Source of the DNA: UBA10649 sp963700255
GTDB taxonomy: Bacteria > Actinomycetota > Actinomycetes > S36-B12
Length of the DNA stretch: 64,000 nucleotides
Assembly: GCA_963700255.1 (NCBI GenBank)
Contig: CAVOWW010000050.1
Span: 108,234 to 172,233, forward strand
Direction of reading: 5' to 3'
Positions within the stretch are counted from its first letter, which is position 1. Each line of letters opens with the position of its first letter. The notes beneath the pieces were generated by a model, which was given only the letters and a program-made list of their open reading frames with translations, was not told the DNA's origin and ran no database searches. Positions 63,916 to 64,000 of the stretch are shown in pieces. A program made the translations under genes and the position numbers.

Positions 63916-64000
63916 ATGATCCGACGCAGCGCTCTCGCCGTCCTGGTCCTGCTCGCCTCCGCCTCCCCCGCGGCAGCGGCGGCCGCCGAGCCCGGCCCGC
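63916..64000 (+). CDS. Start of a secreted protein, truncated by the window end
   Basis: ATG 63916 opens MIRRSALAVLVLLASASPAA followed by AAAAEPGP, a clear signal peptide with a likely cleavage at AAA-AEP. Only 28 residues are visible; function unknown. CACCAT lies 6 nt upstream as a possible -10 box. Confidence 0.6.
   Translation, partial: MIRRSALAVLVLLASASPAAAAAAEPGP

Overview
The window is a 64 kb chromosomal stretch from a high-GC Actinomycetota (I judge about 70% G+C by eye; not computed). Evidence: an Ala/Lys-tailed HU protein, F420 biosynthesis (CofC/FbiD) with an F420-type PPOX flavin protein, an LtbR-like IclR regulator divergent from leuCD, Gat-dependent Gln-tRNA synthesis, BCAA attenuators with short leader peptides, and many leaderless starts. 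The gene order follows the Mycobacterium tuberculosis block running roughly from Rv2981c (ddl) to Rv3032: ddl, gpsA, cofC/fbiD, hupB, leuD, leuC, IclR, gltX, FAH, leuB, serA, ilvC-ilvN-ilvB, gatB-gatA-gatC, ligA, a MetE-like protein, mnmA, iscS, fixB, fixA and a GT4 glucosyltransferase. Other genes are interspersed. The genus cannot be fixed from this alone.

Layout. 1-5.3 kb: cell-wall and lipid precursors (ddl, gpsA, plsC), a PLP trans-sulfuration enzyme, cofC and hupB. 5.4-8.3 kb: leuDC with the divergent IclR regulator and an operator-rich spacer. 8.3-14.7 kb: an M13 peptidase, tRNA-Glu(CUC), tRNA-Gln(CUG), gltX, a FAH-fold enzyme, and citramalate synthase behind an Ile-codon attenuator. 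14.7-22.6 kb: a secreted protein, ilvE, leuB, a small membrane protein, a serine hydrolase, an F420-type PPOX protein with a divergent PadR regulator, leuA behind a Leu-codon attenuator, and a shattered tyrosine phosphatase. 22.6-30.5 kb: a gamma-glutamylcyclotransferase-like gene between two copies of a 56-bp palindromic repeat, a heterodimeric ABC exporter, a GT2 glycosyltransferase with a UDP-GlcNAc 2-epimerase, and an EamA transporter. 30.5-38.9 kb: serA, an apparently circularly permuted photolyase, ilvBNC behind an Ile/Leu/Val attenuator, and ilvD. 38.9-47.4 kb is an accessory island: a sulfurtransferase, a Gfo/Idh/MocA dehydrogenase, a probable sugar-acid lactonase, an SDR, a diketo-acid-type FAH hydrolase, a second ilvD, a secreted protein and a D-2-hydroxyacid dehydrogenase. 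47.4-64 kb: gatBAC, a TSUP permease, an MBL protein, ligA, a MetE-like gene, mnmA, iscS, etfAB, a GT4 glucosyltransferase, an enoyl-CoA hydratase, glgX and the start of a secreted protein.

How it fits together. The window carries most of the branched-chain amino acid pathway (cimA, leuA, leuB, leuCD, ilvBN, ilvC, ilvD, ilvE). It shows two layers of control: ribosome-mediated attenuation at cimA, leuA and ilvB, and probable IclR control of leuCD. The island at 39.8-45.9 kb looks like an oxidative sugar-acid pathway of the diketo-hydrolase type in which a duplicated dihydroxyacid dehydratase may act as the sugar-acid dehydratase. This is my main candidate for an undescribed system.

Quality warning. 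More than twenty single-base insertions or deletions break otherwise well-conserved genes (gltX, FAH, cimA, padR, leuA, one ABC subunit, the lactonase, the SDR, ligA, mnmA, iscS, the fixB end). Many lie in G or C runs. They look like sequencing or assembly errors, so I annotate these genes as single loci with the shift positions given.
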